Source: Eutypella sp. D-1 (taxonomy: Eukaryota > Ascomycota > Sordariomycetes > Xylariales > Diatrypaceae). Taken from it: 14,340 bases of DNA. Shown piece by piece: positions 13,669 through 14,340 of the stretch. The translations under genes and the position numbers were made by a program. The DNA lies in contig JAJTTP010000061.1 in NCBI GenBank assembly GCA_023313575.1, forward strand, positions 1-14,340, in the 5' to 3' direction. How positions within the stretch are numbered: the first letter of the stretch is position 1; each line of letters starts with the position of its first letter. The notes under the pieces are model-generated. The model ran no database searches and was not told the DNA's origin. It saw only the letters and a list, made by a program, of their open reading frames with translations.

Positions 13669-14340
13669 CAAAAATAAAAAGTAATAATTAAAAATTTAAA
13701 AACTTCTTCCCCTATTCATAGCCTTTTGAATTTCTTTGATTTTTAGAATATTTTCTTCTAGTTTATGTCCTCTTTTTTTGACTATTTCCGAAACTAAGCA
13801 TCAATCTTTAAAATCCAAAGATTTTACACCTAATATTGGATTATTAATAAAAAAAGGTATTATAATTTCAGTAATATCCGAAAACTTAGTAACTTTAAAA
13901 TCCATAGTGTTTTCTTTTTTTCTTAAATAACAAGACCCACAATTTAAAGAATCTTTAATTGCAATTAATAATACCTCATCTTTTTCATGCTGAGTAATTT
14001 TAAATAGAAGAGACTTAAAAATACCATTATCTAAAGAAACAGAGAAATTACCTTCACCAGAAGTAAATCCAGCTAATCACTGTGGATGTGGAATTACGCA
14101 AGGTTCTCTTAAAGGACGGGCAACTGGAATAGTTTCAGGAAACATTAATTGTAATTCTTTTGATAAACCAAAATTTAAAGTTGCTTTTAAATTAATAATT
14201 CGTTGTAAACCTTTAGTAGTCAAATGTTCTTTTAATTGGATAATAGAAATAATTTGTTTAAATAATAGATAATCTCCTTTTTTCTAGTAATTAAAGGATG
14301 TATTAACGTATCCAAAAATTTAATTAATTCTATTATCTCT
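13669..14340 (-). other. nad1 group I intron upstream of YGPG, 3' part
   Basis: The intron ends with G at 13669, 27 bases after the stop of its LAGLIDADG ORF. The ORF fills the rest of the visible intron and the ribozyme core must lie beyond the right edge. Assignment to group I rests on the HEG type, the terminal G and the exon context. Confidence 0.75.
13696..14283 (-). CDS. LAGLIDADG homing endonuclease in nad1 intron (partial; upstream frameshift)
   Basis: The visible 195 codons cover the linker and second LAGLIDADG half: KEHLTTKGLQRIINLKATLN, FGLSKELQLMFPETIPVARP and PHPQWLAGFTSGEGNFSVSL (second motif, UGA as Trp). Then come KITQHEKDEVLLIAIKDSLN, CGSCYLRKKENTMDFKVTKF, ITEIIIPFFINNPILGVKSL and KIKEIQKAMNRGRSF, ending with TAA at 13696. 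Its product would cut intronless nad1 alleles. Just upstream an in-frame TAG (14284-14286) is followed by a run of six A; the +1 frame there continues the expected sequence (TLIHPLITRK). The first half is therefore one base out of phase, by mutation or homopolymer error. The start lies beyond the window. Confidence 0.9.

Noticed and set aside
13736..13930. 64-codon plus-strand ORF
   Set aside because: It is antisense to the clear LAGLIDADG gene at 13696-14283.

Overview
This window is fungal mitochondrial DNA. It is AT-rich, UGA must be read as Trp (translation table 4) to keep Atp6, Nad1 and several intron ORFs open, and it carries group I introns with homing endonuclease genes (HEGs). All recognisable genes lie on the minus strand, in the order nad1 - nad4 - atp8 - atp6, a gene run I recall as common in Dikarya. 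The 52-residue Atp8 and the WLLRAHVESPLGGS stretch of Nad4 look more like Basidiomycota than Ascomycota. That placement is from memory, not from a search.

Reading along the minus strand from the right edge: 14340-13669 is the end of a nad1 group I intron with a LAGLIDADG HEG. 13668-13572 is a short nad1 exon, followed by a 2.7 kb intron (13571-10846) whose GIY-YIG/NUMOD HEG is fused in frame to that exon and frameshifted near its end. 10845-10598 is the next nad1 exon. The 3.0 kb intron at 10597-7563 holds two GIY-YIG HEG copies, the upstream one interrupted by a dead LAGLIDADG HEG. 7562-7074 is the last nad1 exon. With these splice sites the three exons join without a phase error into 277 residues, and two of the introns show a P1 helix with the expected U.G pair. 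nad4 (6941-5430) is intact and has no intron.

The 4.3 kb between nad4 and atp8 is the unusual part. It holds a decayed two-motif LAGLIDADG gene, a LAGLIDADG/NUMOD-like relic, a second divergent 3' half of nad4 (4004-3474), another thoroughly broken LAGLIDADG gene (3420-2195), and a separate 5' scrap of nad4 (1826-1688) placed downstream of the 3' half. atp8 (1085-927) and the first atp6 exon (732-146) follow, and atp6 is cut by a group I intron that leaves the window.

Small palindromes, short tandem arrays, GC-rich inserts and a 35-bp dispersed repeat are scattered through the dead HEGs and intergenic DNA and are absent from atp6, atp8, nad4 and the nad1 exons. The respiratory genes encode membrane subunits of complex I (nad1, nad4) and ATP synthase (atp6, atp8). 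The HEGs are or were selfish intron-homing or freestanding nucleases. I found no wholly new system. The most interesting content is the permuted second nad4, the nested HEGs and the small hairpin/repeat elements that break the HEGs.
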